Of a DNA stretch of 20,053 nt, positions 1 to 7,465 are shown piece by piece. Each line of letters opens with the position of its first letter. The stretch's first letter is position 1. Below the pieces are notes generated by a model. The model saw only the letters and a list, made by a program, of their open reading frames with translations, was not told where the DNA came from and searched no databases. The stretch covers positions 1 to 20,053 of the forward strand of contig SKXS01000258.1 in assembly GCA_007128345.1 (NCBI GenBank), written 5' to 3'. Source of the stretch: Spirochaetia bacterium (lineage in GTDB: Bacteria > Spirochaetota > Spirochaetia > PWKH01). The translations under genes were made by a program, and so were the position numbers.

Positions 1-839
1 AGATCCTCATACGAGAAGCGCTGCGAAGCTGTTGCCTGCGCAAACAGAAAAGCCGCATCCTCTTGCTCCCCATATTCTGCAACATACCGTAAAAGCTCAA
101 GTACAAGCTCATCTCCATAGGATTCCATCTGCTCCCAATCTGGGGGAACATCAAGCAATGAGGACGCTATCGTGCGCGCCTGCTCCTCCCTGCCCTGTTC
201 AACGGCATAACCCAGCAGTGCGGCGGCAGTCCGTTCGTCAGCAGGGTCGCGCTGCCAAGCAGCTTCGAGCCACTGCATACCGCTTCCCTCTTCACGGGCC
301 TCCTCGGCAGTATAAAGCAGATAGAGCAGCTCCACGTCTGGCCCGGCGAACTCAATGAGATCCATCAGTGCGTCAGATGCCTGTTCAAAGTGCTCCAGGT
401 CAAGCAGCAGGTAAATCATGTGCGTGCGGCTTGTTACATCCCCAGGGTCGATTTCGGCAATCTGCCGGTAGACCTCCAGAGCCTGAGGAGCCTGGCGGTC
501 CTTCTTGAAGCACCAGGCGAGCGCGCTGAGCACCTTGGTGTTGTCAGGGTCATAGGTAAGCAGTGAGCGGAACTGCCGCTGGGATTCGGCATAGGATTCA
601 CGCAGGCAGAGCACTACGGCGAGGTTGTAGGATGCCTCATGAAACAGGGGATCAATTTCAAGTGCACGCTTGTAGGCGGAGACGGCCGACTGGTACTCCC
701 CGAGACGTTCATAGGTATTTCCCAGGTTATAATATGTACGGGCAAGCTCCTGTTCCCGGGGAGACAGCGCAGCGGTAGCGCAGCCCAAAGAACTGATAAC
801 GATGCATATGACCGCCAGCAGCAGCACAGACCTTCGCAT
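1..839 (-). CDS. TPR-repeat lipoprotein, C-terminus beyond the window
   Basis: The reading frame is open from the ATG at 839 to the left edge, giving at least 279 residues. The N-terminus (MRRSVLLLAVICIVISSLGC) is a lipoprotein-type signal with a relaxed spirochaete-like lipobox and Cys20, so the protein is probably membrane anchored outside the cytoplasm. The rest is helical TPR-like sequence. The clearest repeat unit is at about residues 37-70 (NLGNTYERLGEYQSAVSAYK, ending in ALEIDP); further units end in LTYDP and AEIDP. Such repeats bind other proteins; the partner cannot be read here. The strong GGGAGGAG site overlaps the stop region of the upstream uracil phosphoribosyltransferase gene, and the genes are 11 bp apart, so they are probably co-transcribed. 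The shared function, if any, is unknown. Confidence 0.85.
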   Translation of the reverse strand, partial: MRRSVLLLAVICIVISSLGCATAALSPREQELARTYYNLGNTYERLGEYQSAVSAYKRALEIDPLFHEASYNLAVVLCLRESYAESQRQFRSLLTYDPDNTKVLSALAWCFKKDRQAPQALEVYRQIAEIDPGDVTSRTHMIYLLLDLEHFEQASDALMDLIEFAGPDVELLYLLYTAEEAREEGSGMQWLEAAWQRDPADERTAAALLGYAVEQGREEQARTIASSLLDVPPDWEQMESYGDELVLELLRYVAEYGEQEDAAFLFAQATASQRFSYED

Positions 840-850
840 GAACTCCTCCC

Positions 851-1918
851 TTACAGACCGAGGACGGTCTCTTCCATCTTGCGTATCTGGTCACGATACA
901 GGTTGGCTATGGTGGACCCGTAGTCAGCCACCAGCTGGATGATGTTCCTCGGGCTTTCATCTATGTCCGGACCGTTGATCCGGTCTCCCGCATCCCCCAG
1001 CCCGGGCAGAATGTACGCCTGCTCGTTGAGCACCGGGTCCATCCAAAGCGTAAAGACCTCGGCATGCTCAATAGCCCTCACTATCCTGAGGGAGCCCTTA
1101 AGTGCGGATATCACATTAACGAACTTAACCGACCTGGGCTTCACCCCCTGGCTTGTCAGGTAGGTGACGATGGTGACCAGGCTCCCCCCGGTGGCATTCA
1201 TGGGATCGGCGAATACCAGATCCTTGCCGTCAAGGGCTTCAAGGTTGAAATAGGACCTGTCCAGATCAAGTATGTACTCCATATTGGACTCTTTCTTGGA
1301 ATCGTCGCGCTGTATCTTGAACAGCGCAAAGGGGGGAACAAAACGGGTTGAAGAGTACTCCTGAATCTCCTTGCTCATGATCATTGAGGGCAGCAGCGCT
1401 CCCCTGAGCATTACGCACATGACTGTGTGTTCAATCAGCTCGTCAACATCGGGAATCTTGTGCACGGCAAAATTCTGGATCGGCATCTTCACCGGCGTTT
1501 CGGTAATCAAGTAGTTCTTCTTCTGCTGGGGATGCTCCATGAAGGTGAGATTGAACAGCAGCTCATAGGCCCGCTGGATGTAGTACACGAACTCGTGATG
1601 CTCAGTGCGGGGATCCCTGAGCTTTGCTATGAGACGGGAAGCCTCACCATGACTCTCCCGGGGAGTGTTGAACGAATAGACATGAATGGACTGTTCGGAG
1701 CCGATCATCTCAATCATATGCTTACCCATACGGTCGTAGAGATCTATCATCTCACGCTTAGCCTGGGTAATGCGGTGCTCATAGGTGGTGGCAGACAGTA
1801 TCCTGAACAGCTTGATTGCCTCATTGTAGTAGGTGTGCATAAGCTCAATATGCTTCATGTCCTGGTCGCTTAAAAACCCATCAAGGTCACGGGCAGTCAG
1901 TACAACACGATTCTCCAT
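851..1918 (-). CDS. upp: Uracil phosphoribosyltransferase, long form with N- and C-terminal extensions
   Basis: The central and C-terminal part carries uracil phosphoribosyltransferase hallmarks. The PRPP-binding loop DPMNATGGSL corresponds to DPMLATGGS of typical Upp. PGLGDAGDRINGPD corresponds to the uracil-binding GLGDAGDRIFGT. VMLRGALLPS corresponds to PILRAGLGM. The reaction is uracil plus PRPP to UMP and pyrophosphate, in cytosolic pyrimidine salvage. The protein is 355 residues against about 210 in classical Upp. It has about 150 extra N-terminal residues with no recognised domain, and about 40 after the GDRI motif where Upp normally stops. The start at 1918 is chosen for its AGGAGGG at 5 nt spacing; a longer frame to 2026 has no such site. 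It is followed by the TPR lipoprotein gene. Family assignment is firm; activity of this long form is inferred. Confidence 0.88.
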   Translation of the reverse strand: MENRVVLTARDLDGFLSDQDMKHIELMHTYYNEAIKLFRILSATTYEHRITQAKREMIDLYDRMGKHMIEMIGSEQSIHVYSFNTPRESHGEASRLIAKLRDPRTEHHEFVYYIQRAYELLFNLTFMEHPQQKKNYLITETPVKMPIQNFAVHKIPDVDELIEHTVMCVMLRGALLPSMIMSKEIQEYSSTRFVPPFALFKIQRDDSKKESNMEYILDLDRSYFNLEALDGKDLVFADPMNATGGSLVTIVTYLTSQGVKPRSVKFVNVISALKGSLRIVRAIEHAEVFTLWMDPVLNEQAYILPGLGDAGDRINGPDIDESPRNIIQLVADYGSTIANLYRDQIRKMEETVLGL

Positions 1919-1944
1919 GGATACCCTCCTCAGCCGGTAGCCCC

Positions 1945-1974
1945 ATAGTAGTACACATTGTATACTGCAGTCAA
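1945..1974 (-). promoter_or_regulatory. Candidate sigma-70 promoter of the upp operon
   Basis: On the minus strand, TTGACT (1969-1974) and TACTAT (1945-1950) are 18 bp apart. Transcription would start about 20 nt before the upp ATG, leaving room for the AGGAGGG site. Assigned by sequence match only. Confidence 0.45.
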
Positions 1975-2051
1975 ACAGGTGAGCATCATTTCTCCGGTCC
2001 TGAAGGTTGGAACGCGTCATATGCAAACATAGTTACATATTGTATTAATGA

Positions 2052-2080
2052 TTGCAAATTTTCTTTTTTTATTATAGTAT
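2052..2080 (+). promoter_or_regulatory. Candidate promoter of the PfkB-family kinase gene
   Basis: TTGCAA (2052-2057) and TAGTAT (2075-2080) are separated by 17 bp within an AT-rich stretch upstream of the kinase start at 2109. TATAGT at 2073 is an alternative -10. The match is modest. Confidence 0.35.
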
Positions 2081-2108
2081 ATGCATAACAGTAAGCGAGG
2101 TACCCCAT

Positions 2109-2981
2109 ATGAATCCATTCTATGACATTCTTATGATCGGCCATGTATCAAAGGACATCATCATCTTTCAAGGTGATACCCAGCACATCCTGGGAGGTCC
2201 GGTCATCTATTCGTCGGCATCAGCAGCCCGGTCAGGAGCTTCGGTGCTTGTGGTGACCAAGGCGCATCCCGATGATCGCAAGGAAGTGGACATCATAACC
2301 AAAAGCGGCAGCGATCTGGTGGTGATAGAATCCTCCCGTACCACCTCCATAGAGAATGTCTACCACACCGAAGACCGGGAGCGGCGCACCGTGACACTCC
2401 TATCACGGGCAGAAGCCTTTTCACTCGACGAAATACCCAATCCTGCTGTACGGATATTCCACCTTGCGGGACTCTTTGTCGGAGAAATTCCCGATGATCT
2501 GATCATACCCCTCTCCCAGCGCGGCAGGGTAGCTATAGATGCCCAGGGCATCCTGAGAACCGAGTTGCCCGGGGGCGGCATGGACTACAGGGACTGGAAA
2601 CGGAAGAAGGAACTTCTCCCCTACATCACCTACTTCAAGACCGATGCGGCAGAAGCGGAATTCCTTACAGGCAAGAGCGACCTCTATGAAGCGGCACGTG
2701 ACCTGGTATCCTGGGGTGCTGATGAAGTGATGGTCACCCACAACAAGGAGGTGGTTGTTGCCGACTCCGGGAAGATATACACTTCGCCGCTTAAGCCCCA
2801 AAACCTGTCAGGAAGGACCGGACGGGGAGACACCACCTTTGCCGCATACTTGACCAAGCGTCTCACTGAGGGGATCCAGGAGTCACTGGATTATGCGGCT
2901 GCCCTGGTGAGCATCAAAATGGAGACCCCCGGTCCCTTTACGGGAACTCCGGAAATGGTGCGGGAGAGAATGAAGGATTAG
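2109..2981 (+). CDS. PfkB-family carbohydrate or polyol kinase
   Basis: This is a 290-residue ribokinase-fold protein. It has the N-terminal glycine motif GGPVIYSSASAARSGA (about residues 32-47), and near the C-terminus the PfkB signature GRTGRGDTTFAAYL. In that signature GRGD replaces the usual GAGD but keeps the catalytic aspartate. It should transfer phosphate from ATP to a sugar, nucleoside or polyol hydroxyl in the cytosol. The substrate cannot be read. The mid-protein VAIDAQGILR resembles a segment of archaeal and plant inositol-kinase-like PfkB proteins, a weak hint only. The start at 2109 is favoured over the upstream ATG-like codon at 2052 because GAGG lies 8 nt before it and the protein then begins like its family (YDILMIGHVSKD). 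It stands alone, divergent from upp. Confidence 0.85.
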   Translation: MNPFYDILMIGHVSKDIIIFQGDTQHILGGPVIYSSASAARSGASVLVVTKAHPDDRKEVDIITKSGSDLVVIESSRTTSIENVYHTEDRERRTVTLLSRAEAFSLDEIPNPAVRIFHLAGLFVGEIPDDLIIPLSQRGRVAIDAQGILRTELPGGGMDYRDWKRKKELLPYITYFKTDAAEAEFLTGKSDLYEAARDLVSWGADEVMVTHNKEVVVADSGKIYTSPLKPQNLSGRTGRGDTTFAAYLTKRLTEGIQESLDYAAALVSIKMETPGPFTGTPEMVRERMKD

Positions 2982-2994
2982 ATTTACAGATACA

Positions 2995-3027
2995 CCGGCC
3001 CTGATACGATGCACGCTTCTGGGCCGG
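2995..3027. terminator. Possible bidirectional terminator between convergent genes
   Basis: CCGGCCC (2995-3001) pairs perfectly with GGGCCGG (3021-3027) around a 19-nt loop, in the 55-bp gap between two converging genes. A T-rich run follows about 12 nt later on the plus strand. The long loop and distant T-run make the call moderate. Confidence 0.5.
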
Positions 3028-3036
3028 ATTCATGCA

Positions 3037-4167
3037 TTATTTTTTGAAGAACTGCATTCCGATAGTTTTGAATTCCATAAACACAGGACCAGGGGGAAGG
3101 ATGCCGGTGCCTGCAGGGGCATGGTCATCCACCATCACTTCAAATCCTTCGAAATCAATCCAGTAACGCACAAGAGAGCCAAGGAACTGGTGAATACGAA
3201 TCTCACCTTTCACAAAATGCTCCTTCTGCTCTAGTGCTCTTTGAACCGTGATGCTCTCAGGGCGAATGCCGATGGTTACCGTGCTTTCGGGTTCAACCAG
3301 AAAGCCGTCATTTTTAACCGTCAGCTTCTGGCCGCCGATAGCGATGTGAATATCTTTCTTGGTGACCGAAAGCACCGTAGCATCCAGGAAATTATTAATC
3401 CCAATAAAATCCGCCACAAACTGGTTTGCAGGATTGAAATATAGATTCCAAGGGGTACCGTACTGCTGGAGCACTCCGTCATTCATTACCGCGATACGAT
3501 CGGCAATTGAAAGTGCCTCCTCTTGGTCATGGGTCACATAGATCGTTGTAATACCAAGTCTTTTCTGTATTTCCTTGATCTCGGTACGCACCCTGACCCT
3601 CAGCTTTGCGTCAAGGTTGCTCAACGGCTCATCCATGAGCAGCACCTCAGGCTCCATCACCAGTGAACGGGCTAATGCTACCCGCTGCTGCTGCCCCCCC
3701 GAGAGGAATTTCGGAGCTCTGTCAGCAGCTTGCCCGAGGCCCATAAACTCAATGATGTCGTCGGTTTTCTTCTTGATAATCTTCGCATCCAGTTTCTTTA
3801 CTTTCAGTCCATACTCAATATTCTGACGAGTAGTCATATGGGGGAACAGTGCATATTCCTGAAAAACAATCGATGTGTTTCTCTTGTGAGGGGGAATTCC
3901 CAGCTGGGATTTCCCGCTTATAAGAATGTTGCCCCCGGAAGGTTCAATAAACCCTGAAATCATACGCAGCGTAGTAGTCTTGCCGCATCCAGACGGCCCT
4001 AGGAGACATGTAAACCCCCCTTTTTCTATAGACAGGTTCAGATTATTAACCGCATGGTTGACACCGAAAAGCTTCTCAAGGTTCTGCAGCTCAACATGGG
4101 TCTCGCCGGAACCTTGGTCGACTACCCTGCCTTCAGCATATTCCTGCTTCAAAGTAATGTTTTTCAT
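3037..4167 (-). CDS. ABC transporter ATP-binding protein (FbpC/AfuC/PotA-like)
   Basis: This 376-residue ATPase energises import through the permease encoded just upstream (stop-to-start gap 21 bp). All nucleotide-binding motifs are present: Walker A GPSGCGKTT at about 57-65, Q-loop FQEYALFPHMT, signature LSGGQQQRVALARS, Walker B VLLMDEPLSNLD, and switch THDQEEAL. About 120 C-terminal residues form the TOBE-type regulatory domain usual in importers of the iron, polyamine and sugar-phosphate group. Length is typical. A short extra N-terminal tail of about 22 residues precedes the domain. A GGAGG lies 11 nt upstream of the ATG. The class is certain; the transported substrate must be inferred from the binding protein, which looks more organophosphate-type than ferric. 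Confidence 0.92.
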   Translation of the reverse strand: MKNITLKQEYAEGRVVDQGSGETHVELQNLEKLFGVNHAVNNLNLSIEKGGFTCLLGPSGCGKTTTLRMISGFIEPSGGNILISGKSQLGIPPHKRNTSIVFQEYALFPHMTTRQNIEYGLKVKKLDAKIIKKKTDDIIEFMGLGQAADRAPKFLSGGQQQRVALARSLVMEPEVLLMDEPLSNLDAKLRVRVRTEIKEIQKRLGITTIYVTHDQEEALSIADRIAVMNDGVLQQYGTPWNLYFNPANQFVADFIGINNFLDATVLSVTKKDIHIAIGGQKLTVKNDGFLVEPESTVTIGIRPESITVQRALEQKEHFVKGEIRIHQFLGSLVRYWIDFEGFEVMVDDHAPAGTGILPPGPVFMEFKTIGMQFFKK

Positions 4168-4188
4168 GGTGCACCTATCCTCCGCATA

Positions 4189-5832
4189 TTATATATCAAA
4201 GAGGCGCTTGCCGCCTAAAAGCCTGAAAATTCCCAGAACTGAAAGTGTGATCGCCATCAGCAGCGTAGCCATGGCTGCTGCCTGTCCCCAGTATCCGTGT
4301 TCAGCGAGACCGAGAATTGAGGTAGTAGCCACATTTGTTCTCGCGGAGATCAGAAAGATAACAGTTGAAACTGAGTTTATCGAGCGTATGAACGTATACA
4401 CAATAGTCGCGGTAAACGCGGACTTTACCAACGGAAGTATGATATCCTTGAGCACCATGAAGGTGTTCGCACCGCTGTCGGCAGCACTTTCTTCAATTGA
4501 TTCATCTATCTGATACAGTGCGCTCAGGCTTGAACGATATCCCACCGGAATATTCCGGATCATGAAGCTGATAATAATTATTGCGGCTGTACCGGTCAGG
4601 ATGATTGGCGGTGTGTTGAACGTGACGATATACGCTATTCCTATGAGAGTCCCAGGCAGAGCCGCAGGAAGCACCACAAAGAAATCCAGCGCCCGCCGTC
4701 CAGCAAACTGCTTCCTGTGTATCACATACGATGAAATAACGGCAAACACTGCTGTGCATATTCCCGCAACAGCTGAAAACCACACGCTGTTCCAGATGTC
4801 ACGTGTCCGAGCCATGAGGGTATACTGGAAATTTTCCAGTGTCAGCGACCAGTCAAGCCCCCAGGTTTTTGCAAAGGCCCCCCATATGATAACAATGAAA
4901 ATAAGTATGACAAAAAGTGAAATGCATCCAAGAAATATGACCAGAAACCACTTGACCGGTGCAGAAGTGGGGATCTGCGAAAGTCCTCCTCCCCTTCCAC
5001 GTACTGTCACATACTGCCGCCTGCTCAGCCAGTATCTCTGGACAATGAATACCACAAGGCTGGGAACCAGCAGAACGAAGCTGATGACTGCTCCCATCTT
5101 GATGTTATATAACCCGACTACCTGCATATACGCTTCAGTCGCAAGCACCCTGAACGGTCCTCCGATAACCATGGGATTTCCGAAATCACTGAGCACCATC
5201 ATGGATACCAGCAGAGCCGCACTTGCAATGCCCGGTATCGCCAATGGAAGGGTTACCGTACGGAAGATTCCCCACCTTGATTGGCCCAGGTCCTGGGCTG
5301 CATACTCAAGCGTGGGATCTATTCCTTTCAGAACTCCCGAGAGACTCACCGCTGCTATCGGATAGTACGCAATGGTCTGCGCAATAAGCAGGCCAGGCAA
5401 CCCGTAAATAGATATATCCAGCCCCAGCAGTCCATAGGTAATGATCCCTCTCCTTCCGAGCAGCAGGATCAGCGATAGTCCCGCTACAAACGGAGGGGAT
5501 ACCAGTGGCAGGAAACTGACAAGCCTGAAGAATTTCTTGAAGGGGAAATCATCCCGGGACAGTGCATAGGAAAAGCAGAACCCGATAATGGTTGCTGTCA
5601 TCGTGGAAAGCAGCGCCATGACCAAACTGTTCATAAGAATGGTCCTGTACCTGGCGGTTGAAAAAAAACGGACCCAGTGATCAGCGGCAGGCTCCAGGAT
5701 CACCATAATGGTGGGGTAAATTACAAAAAGCAAGATAAACAATAATGCAGCCAGAATCGCAAAATATTTCGTCGGATCTGAAATAATGGTGCGGATCCGA
5801 AAGGTTGTTCCTGTGAATGTGTTTGTTGCCAT
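4189..5832 (-). CDS. ABC transporter permease, two fused membrane domains (FbpB/AfuB-like)
   Basis: This 547-residue inner-membrane protein has two homologous permease halves of about six spans each, joined by a charged linker (around SRRQYVTVRGRGGG). Each half has an EAA-type coupling loop that contacts the ATPase: EYAAQDLGQSRWGIFRTVTL followed by PLAIPG in the first, and EESAADSGANTFMVLKDIIL followed by PL in the second. Fused double permeases are characteristic of the FbpB/AfuB group. The start is placed at ATG 5832, preceded by AGGTGA at about 9 nt, rather than the GTG at 5844, which has no ribosome site. It lies between the binding-protein and ATPase genes in one operon, separated from the former by a stem-loop. 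Confidence 0.92.
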   Translation of the reverse strand: MATNTFTGTTFRIRTIISDPTKYFAILAALLFILLFVIYPTIMVILEPAADHWVRFFSTARYRTILMNSLVMALLSTMTATIIGFCFSYALSRDDFPFKKFFRLVSFLPLVSPPFVAGLSLILLLGRRGIITYGLLGLDISIYGLPGLLIAQTIAYYPIAAVSLSGVLKGIDPTLEYAAQDLGQSRWGIFRTVTLPLAIPGIASAALLVSMMVLSDFGNPMVIGGPFRVLATEAYMQVVGLYNIKMGAVISFVLLVPSLVVFIVQRYWLSRRQYVTVRGRGGGLSQIPTSAPVKWFLVIFLGCISLFVILIFIVIIWGAFAKTWGLDWSLTLENFQYTLMARTRDIWNSVWFSAVAGICTAVFAVISSYVIHRKQFAGRRALDFFVVLPAALPGTLIGIAYIVTFNTPPIILTGTAAIIIISFMIRNIPVGYRSSLSALYQIDESIEESAADSGANTFMVLKDIILPLVKSAFTATIVYTFIRSINSVSTVIFLISARTNVATTSILGLAEHGYWGQAAAMATLLMAITLSVLGIFRLLGGKRLFDI

Positions 5833-5873
5833 ATGGGTAATCACCTATGCATACCGTCTGATCAGCGGTTCAA

Positions 5874-5902
5874 CTAGGGCTGTCCCTGAAAGACAGCCCT
5901 AG
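5874..5902 (-). terminator. Intercistronic stem-loop between binding-protein and permease genes
   Basis: CTAGGGCTGTC and GACAGCCCTAG form a perfect 11-bp stem with a 7-nt loop, 30 bp after the binding-protein stop codon. No T-run follows on the minus strand. It is therefore more likely a partial terminator or 3'-end stabiliser, which would leave more binding protein than permease, as is known for many ABC import operons. Confidence 0.7.
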
Positions 5903-5931
5903 GTTCTCAATCGTACTGACGCTAACGCTTA

Positions 5932-6966
5932 CTAGAAGAACCGGTTATTGAATTCTTCAACAATACGTGTCCGGTTTGCTCCAGCCCATACTCCATCATA
6001 ATCAACGAGCTTCAAGGCTGTAAGAGGCGTTGCACCGGGCGGAAGGGCAACATCAGGATGTGTCGATATCCGCAGGCTCAAGTCGGTATGCAGCTGCTGA
6101 GCGTCCCGCTTCAGCATCCAGTCAACGAACATCTCCGCTGCCTTGGGATTGGGACCGCCATTAATTATTGACAACCCTCCAATCTCCCATCCGGTGTTCT
6201 CCGGAAATACGAGGTCAAGCGGAAACCCTGACGCCATAGGCTTCATGATGTCATGTGCGAATGCCATACCCATAAGCACTTCTCCGGTGGACGCCTGCTG
6301 AACCGGCGCTGCACCGCTGGATGTATAGTGGGCGATGTTCGGGTGCAGTTTCTCCAGGAATTCCCACCCGGCTTCTTCTCCTAGGCGGAAGAACTGAGTA
6401 GCTACAATGGTATACGCGGTGCCGGATGCAGCAGGTGAGGCCATGGATATCATGCCCCTGAACTTGGGATCAAGCAGGTCCTCCCATGTCTTCGGATAGG
6501 GATCATCTCCGAAGGATGCTTTCCAGCGGTTCCTGTTGATGGCCAATGCCAAGGGACCGACATAGAATCCTGACCAATAATGTTCCGGATGATAGAAAAA
6601 TTGATCAATATCATCCAGGCTTGGAGATTTGTAAGGCCTCAGCACTCCTTCAGGAATAATTGATTCGTGGGTATCTGAAGGACCTCCAAGAAAGATATCT
6701 CCTCCTGGACGAGCCTTCTCAGCCATCACACGAGCTGCCAGTGCTCCCGCACTTAAGCGAATGAATTCGGTGCGAATTCCCGTATCCCGCTCAAACCGGT
6801 CCAGGATTCTGGAAATCTCATACTCGTGCAGCGCACCATACACAACAAGCGCCTGGGGCGGTGCATCCAGATCAACCTCCCTCTCTGCAGCAAACAACAA
6901 TGCCGGAATACATAGCGCGAACATCACCAGCACTGCTGTGCATCTAAAAAATCCTTTTCCTTTCAT
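5932..6966 (-). CDS. Periplasmic substrate-binding protein of the ABC importer (AfuA/FbpA superfamily)
   Basis: This 344-residue protein has an N-terminal signal peptide (MKGKGFFRCTAVLVMFALCI, cleavage probably after LLFAA). The fold is the type-2 bacterial binding-protein family: start LVVYGALHEYEISRIL, then VMAEKARPGGDIFLGGPSDT and LDPKFRGMISMASP, ending DYDGVWAGANRTRIVEEF. It captures the substrate and delivers it to the permease. The region that in ferric-binding FbpA carries the paired tyrosine ligands reads STGEVLMGMAFAHDIMKP here. This has no Tyr-Tyr but a His-Asp pair, followed by TGWEIGG, as in AfuA-like sugar-phosphate binders. YTSSGAAP could bind phosphate. Substrate is thus unresolved. 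The start is fixed by AGGAGGT 7 nt before ATG 6966. It is the first gene of the operon. Confidence 0.88.
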   Translation of the reverse strand: MKGKGFFRCTAVLVMFALCIPALLFAAEREVDLDAPPQALVVYGALHEYEISRILDRFERDTGIRTEFIRLSAGALAARVMAEKARPGGDIFLGGPSDTHESIIPEGVLRPYKSPSLDDIDQFFYHPEHYWSGFYVGPLALAINRNRWKASFGDDPYPKTWEDLLDPKFRGMISMASPAASGTAYTIVATQFFRLGEEAGWEFLEKLHPNIAHYTSSGAAPVQQASTGEVLMGMAFAHDIMKPMASGFPLDLVFPENTGWEIGGLSIINGGPNPKAAEMFVDWMLKRDAQQLHTDLSLRISTHPDVALPPGATPLTALKLVDYDGVWAGANRTRIVEEFNNRFF

Positions 6967-7465
6967 ACATAAACCTCCTGTTAATGTAAGAAAAAACTCA
7001 TAGTAAAGATTCTTAGAAACACCTAAAATACTGCAAAAGTTAAGAAACAATATTGGTTAATTATCATACAGAACATGCCCAAAGTAAAGATATTTGGAAG
7101 ACAATTCTCCAGTTCCCCGATTCGGAAGCGACATCTTCGATTGCCGCCCTGTAAACATATATCAAGGAGAGACTTGTTTCAGAGGTATGGAGCAACGATT
7201 ATCATTGAAGCTGCATTATCCGTAAGCTGCATGCTTTGGATGCACGTTCACTCAATACGATCAATCGACTGGTTATACGAACGTCATGACACATTGCAGA
7301 ATCGCAATTTATCAGCTATCGGGAATGATTTTTTTGATTATTCAGATATTTTTTTCATAATGGGGCATGCGCAACCCACCGAAAGAGAGGATTTGTTCTG
7401 TTCATCTGAATGTATTTTCAATAATTTGTACTTGCTAAAATGGTAATTTCTTACTATGCTTACGT
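6967..7465. other. AT-rich intergenic region without a convincing gene
   Basis: This is about 500 bp between the divergent binding-protein gene and the secreted-protein gene. It must hold the promoter of the importer operon, but I could not pick a confident -35/-10 pair for it. A 123-codon open frame at 7075-7446 has no ribosome site and no recognisable protein features, so I do not call it a gene. No repeats or RNA structures stand out. Confidence 0.6.
7432..7460 (+). promoter_or_regulatory. Candidate promoter giving a nearly leaderless transcript
   Basis: TTGCTA (7432-7437) and TATGCT (7455-7460) are 17 bp apart. The predicted start of transcription falls on or next to the ATG at 7466. That gene has no visible ribosome site, consistent with a leaderless message. 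Confidence 0.35.

Noticed and set aside
1427..1873. 148-codon plus-strand frame inside upp
   Set aside because: It lies wholly antisense to a well-supported gene and its protein shows no recognisable features.
4562..5365. 267-codon plus-strand frame inside the permease gene
   Set aside because: Antisense shadow of a hydrophobic gene; the frame has no ribosome site or known motif.
7075..7446. 123-codon frame in the gap upstream of the exported protein
   Set aside because: No ribosome site, no signal or motif, AT-rich and unlike neighbouring genes in composition; most likely chance.
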